From assembly GCF_041346945.1 (NCBI RefSeq), contig NZ_CP166850.1:2232001-2296000 (forward strand): DNA of 64,000 bases, read 5' to 3'. Both the position numbers and the translations under genes were made by a program. Shown here piece after piece: positions 1 through 8,656 of this stretch. The notes below the pieces were generated by a model. It ran no database searches. It was not told the DNA's origin and was given only the letters and a program-made list of their open reading frames with translations. Source of the DNA: Amycolatopsis sp. cg9 (lineage in GTDB: Bacteria; Actinomycetota; Actinomycetes; Mycobacteriales; Pseudonocardiaceae). The number at the start of each line of letters is the position of its first letter. Position 1 is the stretch's first letter.

Positions 1-1
1 G

Positions 2-1240
2 GGCCTGCTGGTCGCGGTGCCGCTGCTGGTGCCGGTGAACGTCTGGTACCAGCGGCGGATCCCGGCGGTCATGCAGTGGATGCTGGACCGCTGGGCGGAC
101 CTGACCACGAGCGTGCACGAGACGGCCGAGGGCGCGCGCACGGTGGAGGCGCTCGGCCTGACCGACCGGCGGGTCGGCGCGGCGTACGACGCGCTGGACC
201 GCAGCATCTACGGCGAGCGCCGGATGCGGGCGCTGCAGCTGCGCTGGCTGCCGTCGCTCGAGATCAGCTACGTCGTGCCGATGGCGGTCATGCTGCCGCT
301 CGGCCTGCTCGCCCACACGCGGGGCTGGGCCGGGCTCGGCGAGATCACCACGGTGCTGCTGTACATGCAGGCGATGGCGGCGCCGCTGAACGAGGCGCTG
401 TTCTGGCTGGAGGATCTGCAGGTCGCGGCGGCCGCGGCGCGCCGGATCCGCGGCGTCCACTCGGTGGCTTCCGAGGGGGCGCCGAAGGTGACGGAGGTAC
501 CGCGCGGGCGTGACATCGACGTGCACGACGTCCGGTTCGCCTACACCGCCGACCGCGAAGTGCTGCACGGCATCGACCTGCGGGTGCCGCGCGGCGAGCG
601 GCTGGCGATCGTCGGGCCGTCCGGCGCCGGCAAGTCGACGCTCGGCCGGCTGCTGGCGGGCATCGCGGCGCCGTCGTCGGGCTCGGTGCGGATCGGCGGC
701 CAGGACGTCTCGGCGCTGGCCGACGACGTCCTGCGCGGCGAGGTGCTGCTGCTGACCCAGGAGCACCACGTGTTCTCCGGGACGCTGCGGCAGAACCTGG
801 CGCTGCCGGCCCGGCGCTCGGGTGGCGACTGGCCGGACGAGGAACTGCTGGCCGCGCTGGCCTCGGCGGGCGCGTCGGACTGGGTCGCGTCGCTGCCGTC
901 CGGGCTCGACACGAAGCTGGGTTCCGGCGAGCACCCGGTGCCGGCGGCGATCGCACAGCAGCTGGCGCTGGCGCGGGTGGTGCTGGCCGACCCGCACACG
1001 CTGGTGCTCGACGAAGCGACGTCCCTGCTGGACACGGGTTCGGCCCGGGACCTGGAGCGGTCGCTGAACAGCGTGCTGTCCGGGCGGACGGTCATCGCGA
1101 TCGCCCACCGCCTGCACACGGCCGCGGCGGCCGACCGGGTCGCGGTGGTCGAGGACGGCCGCATCACGGAGCTGGGCCCGCACTCGGCCTTGCTGGCGGC
1201 GGGCGGTTCGTACGCCCGCTTGGTGGCGGCGGCTTCGTAG
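2..1240 (+). CDS. ABC exporter, fused TM-ATPase half (5' truncated)
   Basis: C-terminal part of an ABC exporter half-transporter; the reading frame is open from base 2, so the start lies outside the window. The first ~150 codons are the end of a membrane domain of the ABC type 1 fold, followed by a nucleotide-binding domain with Walker A GPSGAGKST (about 613-639) and Walker B LVLDEATS with its glutamate (about 1003-1026). The signature loop expected just before ALARVVLADP does not read LSGGQ; it reads PVPAAIAQQ (about 940-966). A degenerate signature is typical of one subunit of heterodimeric exporters, so a partner gene probably lies just upstream. Substrate cannot be told from sequence. Confidence 0.88.
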   Translation, partial: GLLVAVPLLVPVNVWYQRRIPAVMQWMLDRWADLTTSVHETAEGARTVEALGLTDRRVGAAYDALDRSIYGERRMRALQLRWLPSLEISYVVPMAVMLPLGLLAHTRGWAGLGEITTVLLYMQAMAAPLNEALFWLEDLQVAAAAARRIRGVHSVASEGAPKVTEVPRGRDIDVHDVRFAYTADREVLHGIDLRVPRGERLAIVGPSGAGKSTLGRLLAGIAAPSSGSVRIGGQDVSALADDVLRGEVLLLTQEHHVFSGTLRQNLALPARRSGGDWPDEELLAALASAGASDWVASLPSGLDTKLGSGEHPVPAAIAQQLALARVVLADPHTLVLDEATSLLDTGSARDLERSLNSVLSGRTVIAIAHRLHTAAAADRVAVVEDGRITELGPHSALLAAGGSYARLVAAAS

Positions 1241-1302
1241 TCCGGAATGTCCGGACGCGGTGGCGTGTTGCTCCCCGGTGTCAACGGACGCTGGGGAGTG
1301 AC

Positions 1303-1731
1303 ATGTCGTCTTTCGTGATGACCGTGGCGGAACGCGAAGAGTTCCTGAGCGGGGCGCACATCGGGGTGCTGGCGGTGGAGCGCGCGGGCCGGGCCCCGCT
1401 GGCGGTCCCGGTTTGGTACGACTACTCGCCGGGCGGCGAGCTGCTGATCTGGATGGAGCGGGACACGGTCAAGGACCGCTCGATCCGCGCGGCGGGGCGG
1501 TTGAGCCTGGTGGCGCAGGACGAGACCCCGCCGTACCGGTACGTGACGGTCGAGGGGCCGGTGGTGGCGAACGACTCGCCGCCGACGCGGGAGCAGGCGC
1601 TGCGGATCGCGCACCGGTACTGGCCGGCGGAGCAGGCGACGGCCTATGTGGACGCGTCGCTCGGGGAGCGGTCGGTGCTGGTGCGGGTGCGGCCGGAGAA
1701 GTGGCTGTCGAACGACCAGAGCAAGACCTGA
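1303..1731 (+). CDS. PPOX-family (split beta-barrel) flavin/F420-binding protein
   Basis: 142 aa, the size of the small split-barrel proteins of the pyridoxamine 5'-phosphate oxidase superfamily. The N-terminal part (LSGAHIGVLAVERAGRAPLA, then PVWYDYSPGGELL) matches the first strands of this fold, and the stretch around KDRSIRAAGRLSLVAQDE is the usual cofactor-contacting region. Members bind FMN, F420 or haem and reduce or oxidise small substrates; which applies here cannot be read off. The ATG at 1303 is preceded by GGGGAG at good spacing. It sits 62 nt after the ABC exporter and may be co-transcribed. Confidence 0.85.
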   Translation: MSSFVMTVAEREEFLSGAHIGVLAVERAGRAPLAVPVWYDYSPGGELLIWMERDTVKDRSIRAAGRLSLVAQDETPPYRYVTVEGPVVANDSPPTREQALRIAHRYWPAEQATAYVDASLGERSVLVRVRPEKWLSNDQSKT

Positions 1732-1760
1732 GGGCTCGCCGCCTCAACCGCGGAGCCGGT

Positions 1761-1793
1761 CCGGGCGTGTCAGCGGTGCCGGGGCACGCCCGG
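1761..1793. terminator. inverted repeat, 9-bp stem
   Basis: CCGGGCGTG at 1761-1769 pairs perfectly with CACGCCCGG at 1785-1793 across a 15-nt loop. It lies between the PPOX gene and the secreted-protein gene and could end the first transcript or act in the leader of the second. There is no U-tract. Confidence 0.4.
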
Positions 1794-1815
1794 TCCGACC
1801 TGAGGGAGAAGCCGG

Positions 1816-2265
1816 ATGACGTCGACACGCCTTGCCCTGCGAACCGGGGCGGTCGCCGCCGGAATCGTGATCACCGTGGCGGCCACGCCGGCCGCCGCGG
1901 CCGGCTGGCCGAACGACAGCTTCGACCTGTGCCCCACGACCTGCGCCATCGGCGGAACCATCGGCGGTGTCGCGTGGGGCAACCGGACCGCGGAGGTGCA
2001 GGGAAGCATGACCGACATCGAAGGTTCCGGCACGACCGTCTTCTTCGAGGCCTACTCCGGCTCGGTGAAGATCGACAGCACGACCCGGACCACGCCCGCC
2101 GACAAGACCGAGCCGTTCCACTTCACGATCGGGGACCCGGACCGCGTCGGCGGGTTCGACCGCCTCAAGATCCAGGTGTGCCAGGGGCGCAGCACACCCG
2201 CCTGGTGCAGCAGGCCGGTCAACGCGGACCGCGACGGGGTCGCCGAGGCGCTGAGCAGCCTCTGA
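1816..2265 (+). CDS. secreted hypothetical protein, four cysteines
   Basis: 149 aa. The N-terminus has an Arg near the start (MTSTRLALR), a hydrophobic run (AAGIVITVAATPAAAA) and an Ala-rich cleavage region near residue 30, so it is probably exported by Sec. The mature part is small and polar with four cysteines (two near the new N-terminus in LCPTTC, two near the end in VCQGRSTPAWC) that could form two disulfides. I do not recognise the family. The start is supported by AGGGAGAAG 5 nt upstream of the ATG. The C-terminal motif NADRDGVAEAL looks calcium-loop-like, but that is only a resemblance. Confidence 0.75.
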   Translation: MTSTRLALRTGAVAAGIVITVAATPAAAAGWPNDSFDLCPTTCAIGGTIGGVAWGNRTAEVQGSMTDIEGSGTTVFFEAYSGSVKIDSTTRTTPADKTEPFHFTIGDPDRVGGFDRLKIQVCQGRSTPAWCSRPVNADRDGVAEALSSL

Positions 2266-2272
2266 CCGCGAC

Positions 2273-2301
2273 CAGCCGGGGCGCCACCGGCACCCCGGCT
2301 G
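2273..2301. terminator. bidirectional hairpin terminator
   Basis: CAGCCGGGG (2273-2281) and CCCCGGCTG (2293-2301) form a perfect 9-bp GC stem with an 11-nt loop. It lies exactly between the stop codons of two convergent genes, the secreted protein (2265) and purQ (2309), so it can serve both directions. Confidence 0.6.
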
Positions 2302-2308
2302 CTTCGCG

Positions 2309-2986
2309 TCAGGCCTTGACCAGCGCGTCCACCGCGCTGAAGAACATGCCCAGCCCGTCGTCCGACGGCCCGGTCAGCGCGTCGATCGCGTGCTCCGGGT
2401 GCGGCATCAGCCCGACGACCCGGCCGTTCTCGCTGCGGATGCCCGCGATGTCGTTGCGCGAGCCGTTCGGGTTGCCACCCACGTACCGGAAGACCACGCG
2501 GCCCTCGGCCTCGAGCTCGTCCAAAGTGGACTGCTCGGCCATGTAGCAGCCGTCGATGTTCTTCATCGGGATGAGGATCTCGGCGCCTTCGTCGTACCGC
2601 GTCGTCCACGCCGTGCCGGTGTTCTCGACCCGGAGCCACTGGTCGCGGCAGATGAAGTGGAGGCCCTGGTTGCGGATCATCGCGCCCGGCAGGAGCCCGG
2701 CTTCGCACAGGATCTGGAAGCCGTTGCAGATGCCGAGGACCGGCATGCCGCCCCGCGCCGCCTCGATCACCGGGGTCATCACCGGGGCGAAGCGGGCGAT
2801 CACGCCCGCGCGGAGGTAGTCGCCGTACGAGAAGCCGCCCGGGACGACGACCGCGTCGACGTCGTGCAGGTTCTCGTCCGCGTGCCACAGCGGGACGGCC
2901 TCGGCGCCGGCGTAGCGGACCGCGCGGGCCGCGTCGCCGTCGTCCAGGGTGCCCGGGAAGGTGATGACGCCGATGCGCGCGCTCAC
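2309..2986 (-). CDS. purQ: phosphoribosylformylglycinamidine synthase glutaminase subunit PurQ
   Basis: 225 aa class I glutamine amidotransferase that supplies ammonia to PurL for conversion of FGAR to FGAM. It shows the nucleophile elbow GICNGFQ with catalytic Cys, and the PHPEHA motif carrying the His/Glu of the triad near the C-terminus. An upstream in-frame ATG exists, but the GTG at 2986 is preferred: the protein then begins [15 protein letters not shown] as the family does, and the start overlaps the purS stop in GTGA. It is the last of the pur genes here on the minus strand. purL is not in the window. Confidence 0.95.
   Translation of the reverse strand: MSARIGVITFPGTLDDGDAARAVRYAGAEAVPLWHADENLHDVDAVVVPGGFSYGDYLRAGVIARFAPVMTPVIEAARGGMPVLGICNGFQILCEAGLLPGAMIRNQGLHFICRDQWLRVENTGTAWTTRYDEGAEILIPMKNIDGCYMAEQSTLDELEAEGRVVFRYVGGNPNGSRNDIAGIRSENGRVVGLMPHPEHAIDALTGPSDDGLGMFFSAVDALVKA
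2520..2531 (+). repeat. TCCANNGTGGAC motif, first of ten copies
   Basis: TCCAAAGTGGAC. Further copies (allowing one variant base at either end): 15972-15983, 19160-19171, 19268-19279, 24287-24298, 27138-27149, 27981-27992, 35797-35808, 52045-52056, 57502-57513. All are on the plus strand whatever the gene direction, and most extend to the palindrome GTCCA-N3-TGGAC. See findings. Confidence 0.6.
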
Positions 2987-3222
2987 GCCTCCACCCGCTT
3001 GATGGTCCACTGCTCGATCACCGGGTTCGCGAGGAAGCCTTCGGCGATCTTCTCCAGCGTGGCGTCGTCGACCGTGTCGTCGACCTCGATCTCGAAGTGC
3101 TTGCCCTGGCGGATCTCCTTGATCCCGGTGAAGCCGAGGCGGCCGGCGGCGCCGAGCGCGGCCTGCCCCTGCGGGTCGAGGATTTCGGGCTTCGGCATGA
3201 CGTCGACGACGACTCGGGCCAC
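2983..3222 (-). CDS. purS: phosphoribosylformylglycinamidine synthase subunit PurS
   Basis: 79 aa, the small structural subunit that bridges PurL and PurQ in the three-part FGAM synthase of Gram-positive bacteria. The sequence [18 protein letters not shown] at the N-terminus is diagnostic, and the length is normal. The GTG start at 3222 is chosen over upstream codons because it has a strong AAGGAG 10 nt upstream and gives the family N-terminus. The stop overlaps the purQ start by 4 nt, so the two are translationally coupled. The 167-bp gap to the divergent GMC gene must hold the purSQ promoter. Confidence 0.95.
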   Translation of the reverse strand: MARVVVDVMPKPEILDPQGQAALGAAGRLGFTGIKEIRQGKHFEIEVDDTVDDATLEKIAEGFLANPVIEQWTIKRVEA

Positions 3223-3389
3223 GGCAGGCTGCTCCTTATTCACGCAGGTCGTGGGTACCGGGCCAGCATAGTTGACACCGATTGCCGCACTCGCGCCCAG
3301 GTGGCGAGGGCCACCGGAAAACCTAGACTGGCCGAGGGCGCGGCGCTGCGCCATGATGAGTCGTTGACATCTCGCCAACAGGAGGCACC

Positions 3390-4958
3390 GTGGCCGTCCA
3401 GGAGTCCTTCGACTACGTCATCGTCGGCGCCGGCAGCGCGGGCTGCGTGCTCGCCAACCGGCTCACCGAGGACCCGTCGGCCCAGGTCCTGCTGCTCGAA
3501 GCGGGCAGCGAGGACACCGCGGACGAGATCCACATCCCCGCCGCGTTCCCCTCGCTGTTCAAGACCAAGTGGGACTGGAACTACGAGACCGTCGAGCAGA
3601 AGCACACCGGCAAGACGTCCTATTGGCCGCGCGGGAAGGTGCTCGGCGGCTGCTCGTCGATCAACGCGATGATCTACATCCGCGGCAACCGCGCCGACTA
3701 CGACGGCTGGCGCGATTCCCACGGCGCCGAGGGCTGGGGCTGGGACGACGTCCTCCCGTACTTCAAGCGAGCCGAAGGCAACCAGCGGCTCGGCGGGCCG
3801 CTGCACGGCACCGACGGCCCGCTGCACGTCGAGGACCGGCGGTTCACCCACGAGCTGTCGCACGCCTGGGTCGACTCCGCCGTCTCGTGGGGCCTCAAGC
3901 GCACCGACGACTTCAACGGCGAGAGCCAGGAAGGCGCCGGCGTCTACCAGGTGACCTGCAAGAAGGGCCGCCGCTGGTCCACCGCGGACGCCTACCTGCG
4001 CCCGGCGCTCGAGCGGCCGAACCTCACCGTGAAGACGTCCTCGCCCGCGACCCGGATCGTCTTCGAAGGCACCCGCGCGGTCGGCGTGTCCTATTTGGAC
4101 AACGGCGTGGAGCGCACCGCGCACGCGTCGGCCGAGGTCGTCCTCTCCGGCGGGGCGATCAATTCGCCGCAGCTGCTGATGGTTTCCGGCGTCGGTCCGG
4201 CCGAGCACCTGCGCGAGCACGGCATCGACGTCGTCGCGGCGCTGCCCGGCGTCGGCGAGAACCTGCACGACCACCCGGCCTGCGGGATCATCTGGTCCAC
4301 GCGCGGCACCACCGACCTGGTCGACGCGGCGACCCCGCGCGGCCTCGTCCGCTACCAGCTGACCAAGCGCGGGCCGCTGGCGTCCAACATCGGCGAAGCG
4401 GGCGCGTTCTTCCCGACCGGCGACGGCCTGCCCGCACCGGACATGCAGATCCACGTGGCGCCGACGTTGTTCTACGACAACGGCTTGCGCGAACCGACGG
4501 TCCCGGGCTTCACGTCGGCGGCGACGCTGGTGGACGTCGCGAGCCGCGGCCGGCTGCGGCTGAAGTCGGCGAACCCGTTGTGGAAGCCGGAAATCGACCC
4601 GGCGTACTACGCGGAGCCGAAGGACATGGAGACGATGATCGCCGGGCTGCGCGCGCTGATCGACATCGGGAAGTCGGGGCCGCTCAAGCGGTTCCTCGAC
4701 CAGCCGTTCCTGCCCGCGCGGCACGATCTGAGCGATTCCGAGCTGGCCGACCACATCCGCGAGAACACGCAGACGCTCTACCACCCGGTCGGGACCTGCT
4801 CGATCGGCACGGTCGTCGACCCGCAGCTGCGGGTGAACGGCGTCGAGGGCCTGCGCGTGGTCGACGCGTCCGTGATGCCCGTGGTGCCGCGGGGCAACAC
4901 GAACGCGCCGACCGTCATGGTCGCGGAGAAGGCCGCGGATCTGATCCGGGGCCGCTAG
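3390..4958 (+). CDS. GMC family FAD-dependent alcohol/choline oxidoreductase
   Basis: 522 aa, the usual size for choline dehydrogenase-like GMC flavoproteins. The N-terminal FAD-binding Rossmann motif is GAGSAGCVLANRL, followed by the GMC signature around GKVLGGCSSINAMIYIRG. The C-terminal domain ends with YHPVGTCSIG, carrying the active-site His region, and the second FAD contact VVDASVMPVVPRGNTNAPT. It oxidises a primary alcohol to an aldehyde. The facing aldehyde dehydrogenase could take that product onward, but convergent orientation means they are not one operon, and there is no choline transporter nearby. The GTG start has AGGAGG 5 nt upstream. Substrate unknown. Confidence 0.9.
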   Translation: MAVQESFDYVIVGAGSAGCVLANRLTEDPSAQVLLLEAGSEDTADEIHIPAAFPSLFKTKWDWNYETVEQKHTGKTSYWPRGKVLGGCSSINAMIYIRGNRADYDGWRDSHGAEGWGWDDVLPYFKRAEGNQRLGGPLHGTDGPLHVEDRRFTHELSHAWVDSAVSWGLKRTDDFNGESQEGAGVYQVTCKKGRRWSTADAYLRPALERPNLTVKTSSPATRIVFEGTRAVGVSYLDNGVERTAHASAEVVLSGGAINSPQLLMVSGVGPAEHLREHGIDVVAALPGVGENLHDHPACGIIWSTRGTTDLVDAATPRGLVRYQLTKRGPLASNIGEAGAFFPTGDGLPAPDMQIHVAPTLFYDNGLREPTVPGFTSAATLVDVASRGRLRLKSANPLWKPEIDPAYYAEPKDMETMIAGLRALIDIGKSGPLKRFLDQPFLPARHDLSDSELADHIRENTQTLYHPVGTCSIGTVVDPQLRVNGVEGLRVVDASVMPVVPRGNTNAPTVMVAEKAADLIRGR

Positions 4959-6451
4959 CGCTTGCCGTGCAGGATGGTCACCAGCTTGGCGACCAGCGCG
5001 TCCGTCGATTCCTTGCGGGTGAACGACGTCAGCGTCAGCGGGGCCGTGAAGCGCTGACGGGCGATCGCCTTCGTGCGGGCGAACTCGCGCAGCCCCTCGG
5101 GGCCGTGGATGCGCCCGAAGCCCGAGTCGCCGACCCCGCCGAACGGCAGGGACGCGATGCCCGCGAACGACAGCGGCGCGTTGATCGCCGTCATGCCGGT
5201 GCGCAGCTTCTCGGCCAGCTCGACGCCGCGCGACTTCGAGAAGACCGTCGAGCCGAGGCCGTACTTCGTGCTGTTGGCCAGCTCGACCGCTTCGTCCATG
5301 TCGCGGACCTTCGCGATCGTCACCGTCGGGCCGAAGGTCTCCTCGGTGACCGCCTCGGAGTCCTCCGGGACGTCGACCAGCACCGTCGGCTGCGCGTAGC
5401 GGTCGCCGACCGCGTCCTCGCCGCCGAGGACCGCCTTGCCGCCGCGGGCCAGCGCGTCCTGGATGTGGCGCTTGATCACGCCCAGCTGGGACGGCATCGT
5501 CACCGGGCCGTACTGCGCGGCCTCGTCCGAACCCGCGCGGACGTCCTTGGACTTCTCGACGACCTTCGCGACGAACGCGTCGTGCACCTTCTCGTGGACG
5601 TACACGCGCTCGACGCCGATGCAGGTCTGACCGGAGTTGGAGAAGGCGCCCCACACGGTGGCGTCGGCCGCGGCGTCGAGGTCGGCGTCCGCGTCGACGA
5701 GCACCGGGTCCTTGCCGCCCGCCTCGATGACCACCGGGGTGAGCGTCTCGGCGGCAGCGGCCATGATGCGCTTGCCGGTCGCGGTCGAGCCGGTGAACGC
5801 GATCTTGTCGACGCCGGCGCCGACCAGCGCCGCGCCGGTCTCGCCGAAGCCGGTGACCAGCTGCAGCACCGGCTGCTCCGGGACGATCTCGGCGAACGCG
5901 TCGACCAGCCACTTCCCGACGCCGGGGGTGTACTCGCTCGGCTTGAAGACGACGGCGTTGCCCGCCGCGAGCGCGTACGCGATCGAGCCGAGCGGGGTGA
6001 ACACCGGGTAGTTCCACGGGCCGATCACGCCGACGACGCCGAGCGGCTGGTACTCGACGGTGGCGGCCTGGTTCGACATCAGCAGCCCGGCCGAGCGCTT
6101 CTGCTTGCCGAGGATCTTCTTCGCGTGCTTGCCCGCCCAGGCGATGTGCTCGATGGCCAGGACGCTCTCGAGCTGCGCGTCGGCGATCGGCTTGCCGGTC
6201 TCGTCGCGGACCACCTGGCACAGCTGCGGCAGCCGGCGCGTCAGCACGCCCTTCCAGCTCTTCAGCCGCTCCGCGCGCCCGGCGAAGCCGAGGCCTTCCC
6301 ACCACAGCGCCGCGACGCGCGCCCGCTCGACGGCCGCCTTCACGTCGTCCGCCGTGTGGATCGGGTAGGTTCCGACCACCTCGTCGGTCGCCGGGCTGAG
6401 CGAGTCGAAGGTTTCGCCGACCGACGTCGGCTTCGGCTGGACGGCAGTCAT
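4955..6451 (-). CDS. aldehyde dehydrogenase, succinate-semialdehyde dehydrogenase (NADP+)-like
   Basis: 498 aa NAD(P)-dependent aldehyde dehydrogenase. Visible motifs: cofactor site FTGSTATGKR, general-base Glu in VVIEAGGKD (about residue 241) and nucleophilic Cys in SGQTCIGVERVYV (about residue 276). The overall pattern resembles the GabD2-type succinate-semialdehyde dehydrogenases of mycobacteria, but aldehyde specificity is not decided by these motifs. Its TAG stop is the complement of the TAG stop of the convergent GMC gene: both read from the palindrome CTAG at 4955-4958. The ATG is preceded by a purine-rich GGGAGACGCCG. Confidence 0.9.
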   Translation of the reverse strand: MTAVQPKPTSVGETFDSLSPATDEVVGTYPIHTADDVKAAVERARVAALWWEGLGFAGRAERLKSWKGVLTRRLPQLCQVVRDETGKPIADAQLESVLAIEHIAWAGKHAKKILGKQKRSAGLLMSNQAATVEYQPLGVVGVIGPWNYPVFTPLGSIAYALAAGNAVVFKPSEYTPGVGKWLVDAFAEIVPEQPVLQLVTGFGETGAALVGAGVDKIAFTGSTATGKRIMAAAAETLTPVVIEAGGKDPVLVDADADLDAAADATVWGAFSNSGQTCIGVERVYVHEKVHDAFVAKVVEKSKDVRAGSDEAAQYGPVTMPSQLGVIKRHIQDALARGGKAVLGGEDAVGDRYAQPTVLVDVPEDSEAVTEETFGPTVTIAKVRDMDEAVELANSTKYGLGSTVFSKSRGVELAEKLRTGMTAINAPLSFAGIASLPFGGVGDSGFGRIHGPEGLREFARTKAIARQRFTAPLTLTSFTRKESTDALVAKLVTILHGKR

Positions 6452-6484
6452 CGGCGTCTCCCGTGGGTCGAGGTTCAGCCCAGG

Positions 6485-7624
6485 TTACGACGTTACTGAC
6501 ACTGTGCCAATAGCTCGCGCGGGCTTCACCACCAGCATTCCACCGGCGATCGCCGCGGCAAAGACACCGAACAGCGGGGCGAGCCACAACGGCAGCACGC
6601 CGACCGCCAGCGAGCCCAGCCCGAACCCGCACGCCTGCACGGTGAAGCTCAGCGAGAACCCCGCTGACCTGCGGTTCTTCGGCAGGAGACGCTGGAGGTT
6701 GACCGACGTCGCGGCGACCAGCGGCCCGGTGCACCCGCCGATGACCGCGATCGAGGCGATCAGCCCGGGCCAGCCGAAATCGGCCGCGAGGGTGAGCCCG
6801 CCGGCCACGAACCCGGCGAGGAACAGCCGCGGGTCGCCGGTCTTGCCGCGCCACGCGTAGAGCGCGCTGCCCAGGATGCTCGCCCCGCTGAGCACGGCGA
6901 TGACGACCGGCGCGGTCGTTCCCGGCGCGCCGAGGCGCTGCACCAGCGGCAGCGGCGCGACCTCGATCGTCGAGAGCAGCAGCCCGACGGTGAACGCGCA
7001 GCACAGCCACGGCAAGTAGGCGAGGAGCCGCGCGGGCGGGACGTCGACGGCGGACTCCACCCGATCGGGGACACCCGCGCGACGCGGGACGAGCGCGGCG
7101 GCGGCCACGCAGGCCACGGCCATGGCGGCCACCGGGACGACCGGGCCGGCCAGGTCGAGCACCGCGACCAGCGCCGGGCCGCCGATCAGCACGCCTTCGA
7201 GGAGCATCGCGTCGACGGAGATCGCGCGGGGCAGCAGCTCGTCGTCCACCGTGTCGGCCAGCAGCGTCCGGAAGCCGCCGGACAGCGCGCCGGCGGAGAT
7301 CCCCGGCAGCACCACGAGCCCGACGAGCACGGGGGTGGGCGCGTCGGCGGCCAGTGCCAGTGCGGCGAACCCGGCGGCGGTGAAGAGCAGCAGCGCCGTC
7401 AGGCCGCGCGCGGGGCCGACGCGGTCGAGCAGCCGCCCGACCGGCACGGCGCCGGCCATCTCGGCGGCGACGAAGACCGACATGAGCACGCCACCCAGCC
7501 GGTACGAGCCGGTCGTGGCCGTCGTGAGCAAGGTGAACGCGAGCGGCGCCATGGTCGCCGGGAGCCGGGCGAACTGCACGCCTGCCGACCAGCGCCAGTA
7601 GGCGCGATGGGTGAACAACGACAT
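6485..7624 (-). CDS. MFS transporter, 12-TM
   Basis: 379 aa, almost entirely hydrophobic helices, in the major facilitator superfamily. The loop after helix 2 (GRLLDRVGPARGLT) is the conserved G-x-L-x-D-R-x-G motif between helices 2 and 3. The ATG at 7624 is chosen over a GTG further upstream because GGAGAGGG lies at proper spacing. It is divergent from an ArsR-type regulator with a 61-bp control region that contains an inverted repeat, the usual layout of a repressor and the drug or metabolite pump it controls. The exported compound is unknown. Confidence 0.88.
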   Translation of the reverse strand: MSLFTHRAYWRWSAGVQFARLPATMAPLAFTLLTTATTGSYRLGGVLMSVFVAAEMAGAVPVGRLLDRVGPARGLTALLLFTAAGFAALALAADAPTPVLVGLVVLPGISAGALSGGFRTLLADTVDDELLPRAISVDAMLLEGVLIGGPALVAVLDLAGPVVPVAAMAVACVAAAALVPRRAGVPDRVESAVDVPPARLLAYLPWLCCAFTVGLLLSTIEVAPLPLVQRLGAPGTTAPVVIAVLSGASILGSALYAWRGKTGDPRLFLAGFVAGGLTLAADFGWPGLIASIAVIGGCTGPLVAATSVNLQRLLPKNRRSAGFSLSFTVQACGFGLGSLAVGVLPLWLAPLFGVFAAAIAGGMLVVKPARAIGTVSVTS

Positions 7625-7662
7625 GTCGGCACCCTCTCCGGCGGCGTTCGTGCGGCACACTC

Positions 7663-7680
7663 ATTCGGGTGAGAGCGAAT
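7663..7680. promoter_or_regulatory. candidate operator between MFS pump and ArsR regulator
   Basis: ATTCG (7663-7667) and CGAAT (7676-7680) form a perfect 5-bp inverted repeat with an 8-nt spacer, in the short divergent region. The half-site spacing, about 1.5 helical turns centre to centre, suits a winged-helix dimer, so this is the likely site for the adjacent regulator. Confidence 0.4.
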
Positions 7681-7685
7681 CGGCG

Positions 7686-8618
7686 ATGATCGAGCTCGTC
7701 CTGACCGCGGCCGGGAGCCAACGCGTCCGGTTCGCGATTTCGCCGCTGGAAGAGGTGCTCGGCGCCGTCCAGACGCTGCTCGGCGTCCGCGCGCACCCCG
7801 CGCACCCGCCGTGGCTGTCCGATCTTCCCGACGTCCCCGAGCTGGCCGCGGTGCTGAGCGCGCGGCACTACATCACCGAGTTCCTGAGCCCGCCGCCCGA
7901 CGGCCCGGAGACGACGGCTTCGGCTCAGCTGCGGGCCGTGCGCGCGACACCGCCGGCCCAGGTGGCGCTGGAGCTGGGGATGGTCGACGCGGACCTGTCG
8001 CTGCTGCCCGACGATCCGGCGACCGCGCGCGACCTGCTCGCCGACCAGCTCGAGACCGTGTGGCACGCGCTGCTCGCGCCGGAGTGGCCCCGCCTGCGCG
8101 AACTGCTGGCGGCGGACATCGCGTTCCGCACGCGGCAGCTGGGTTCGGGCGGCACCGCGTCGATGTTCGCGGAGCTGCACCCGCGCGTCCGGCTCTCGGG
8201 GACGTCGGTGCTGGTCGACGTCCGGGCCCGCGAGCGGCTGGAGATCGACTCGCGCGGGCTCCTGCTGATCCCGGCGGTGTTCGCGTGGCCGGGCGTCGGG
8301 GTGGTGACGGTGCCGCCGTGGCAGATTTCGGTGTTGTACCCGGCCCGCGGGGTCGCCTCCCTGTGGACGGCCGAGACGGCGGCACCGGAGGCCTTGTCGG
8401 AGATCCTCGGCCGCACGCGGGCACTCCTGCTGACGACGCTGGACCGCCCGGCGGCGACGACCGAGCTCGCCGCCCGGCACGGCCTGGCACCGGCGACGGT
8501 GTCGGCGCACTTGACGGCGTTGCGCGGCGCGGGGCTGCTGGCTTCGGAGCGGCGGGGACACCGGGTGCTGTACCGCCGGACGGAACTCGGCGACGCCTTG
8601 CTGGCGGGGAAGCTTTGA
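7686..8618 (+). CDS. ArsR-type winged-helix regulator with DUF5937-like N-terminus
   Basis: 310 aa. The last ~75 residues (TTLDRPAATTELAARHGLAPATVSAHLTALRGAGLLASERRGH...) form a clear winged-helix DNA-binding domain with HTH helix ATVSAHLTALRGAG. The long N-terminal part beginning MIELVLTAAGSQRVRFAISPL is the domain that recurs in actinobacterial ArsR-like proteins and presumably senses a ligand. No metal-binding cysteine cluster is visible, so metal sensing is unlikely. The ATG at 7686 gives the family N-terminus; an earlier in-frame GTG would run into the divergent MFS gene. Likely represses the MFS pump and itself. Confidence 0.82.
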   Translation: MIELVLTAAGSQRVRFAISPLEEVLGAVQTLLGVRAHPAHPPWLSDLPDVPELAAVLSARHYITEFLSPPPDGPETTASAQLRAVRATPPAQVALELGMVDADLSLLPDDPATARDLLADQLETVWHALLAPEWPRLRELLAADIAFRTRQLGSGGTASMFAELHPRVRLSGTSVLVDVRARERLEIDSRGLLLIPAVFAWPGVGVVTVPPWQISVLYPARGVASLWTAETAAPEALSEILGRTRALLLTTLDRPAATTELAARHGLAPATVSAHLTALRGAGLLASERRGHRVLYRRTELGDALLAGKL

Positions 8619-8656
8619 CTAGGCTGGAATCGTCCACCTGCGAAGGAGAACCATCG

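Noticed and set aside
3364..3369. TTGACA as -35 box of the GMC gene
   Set aside because: A -10 box 17 nt downstream would fall on the start codon at 3390 and AGGAGG lies between, so it cannot be the promoter of that gene.
3240..8561. Open frame of more than 1,700 codons on the minus strand
   Set aside because: It is antisense or out of frame to well-supported genes (GMC, ALDH, MFS, regulator), has Arg/Pro/His-rich low-complexity translation and no family motif. It is a by-product of high GC content.
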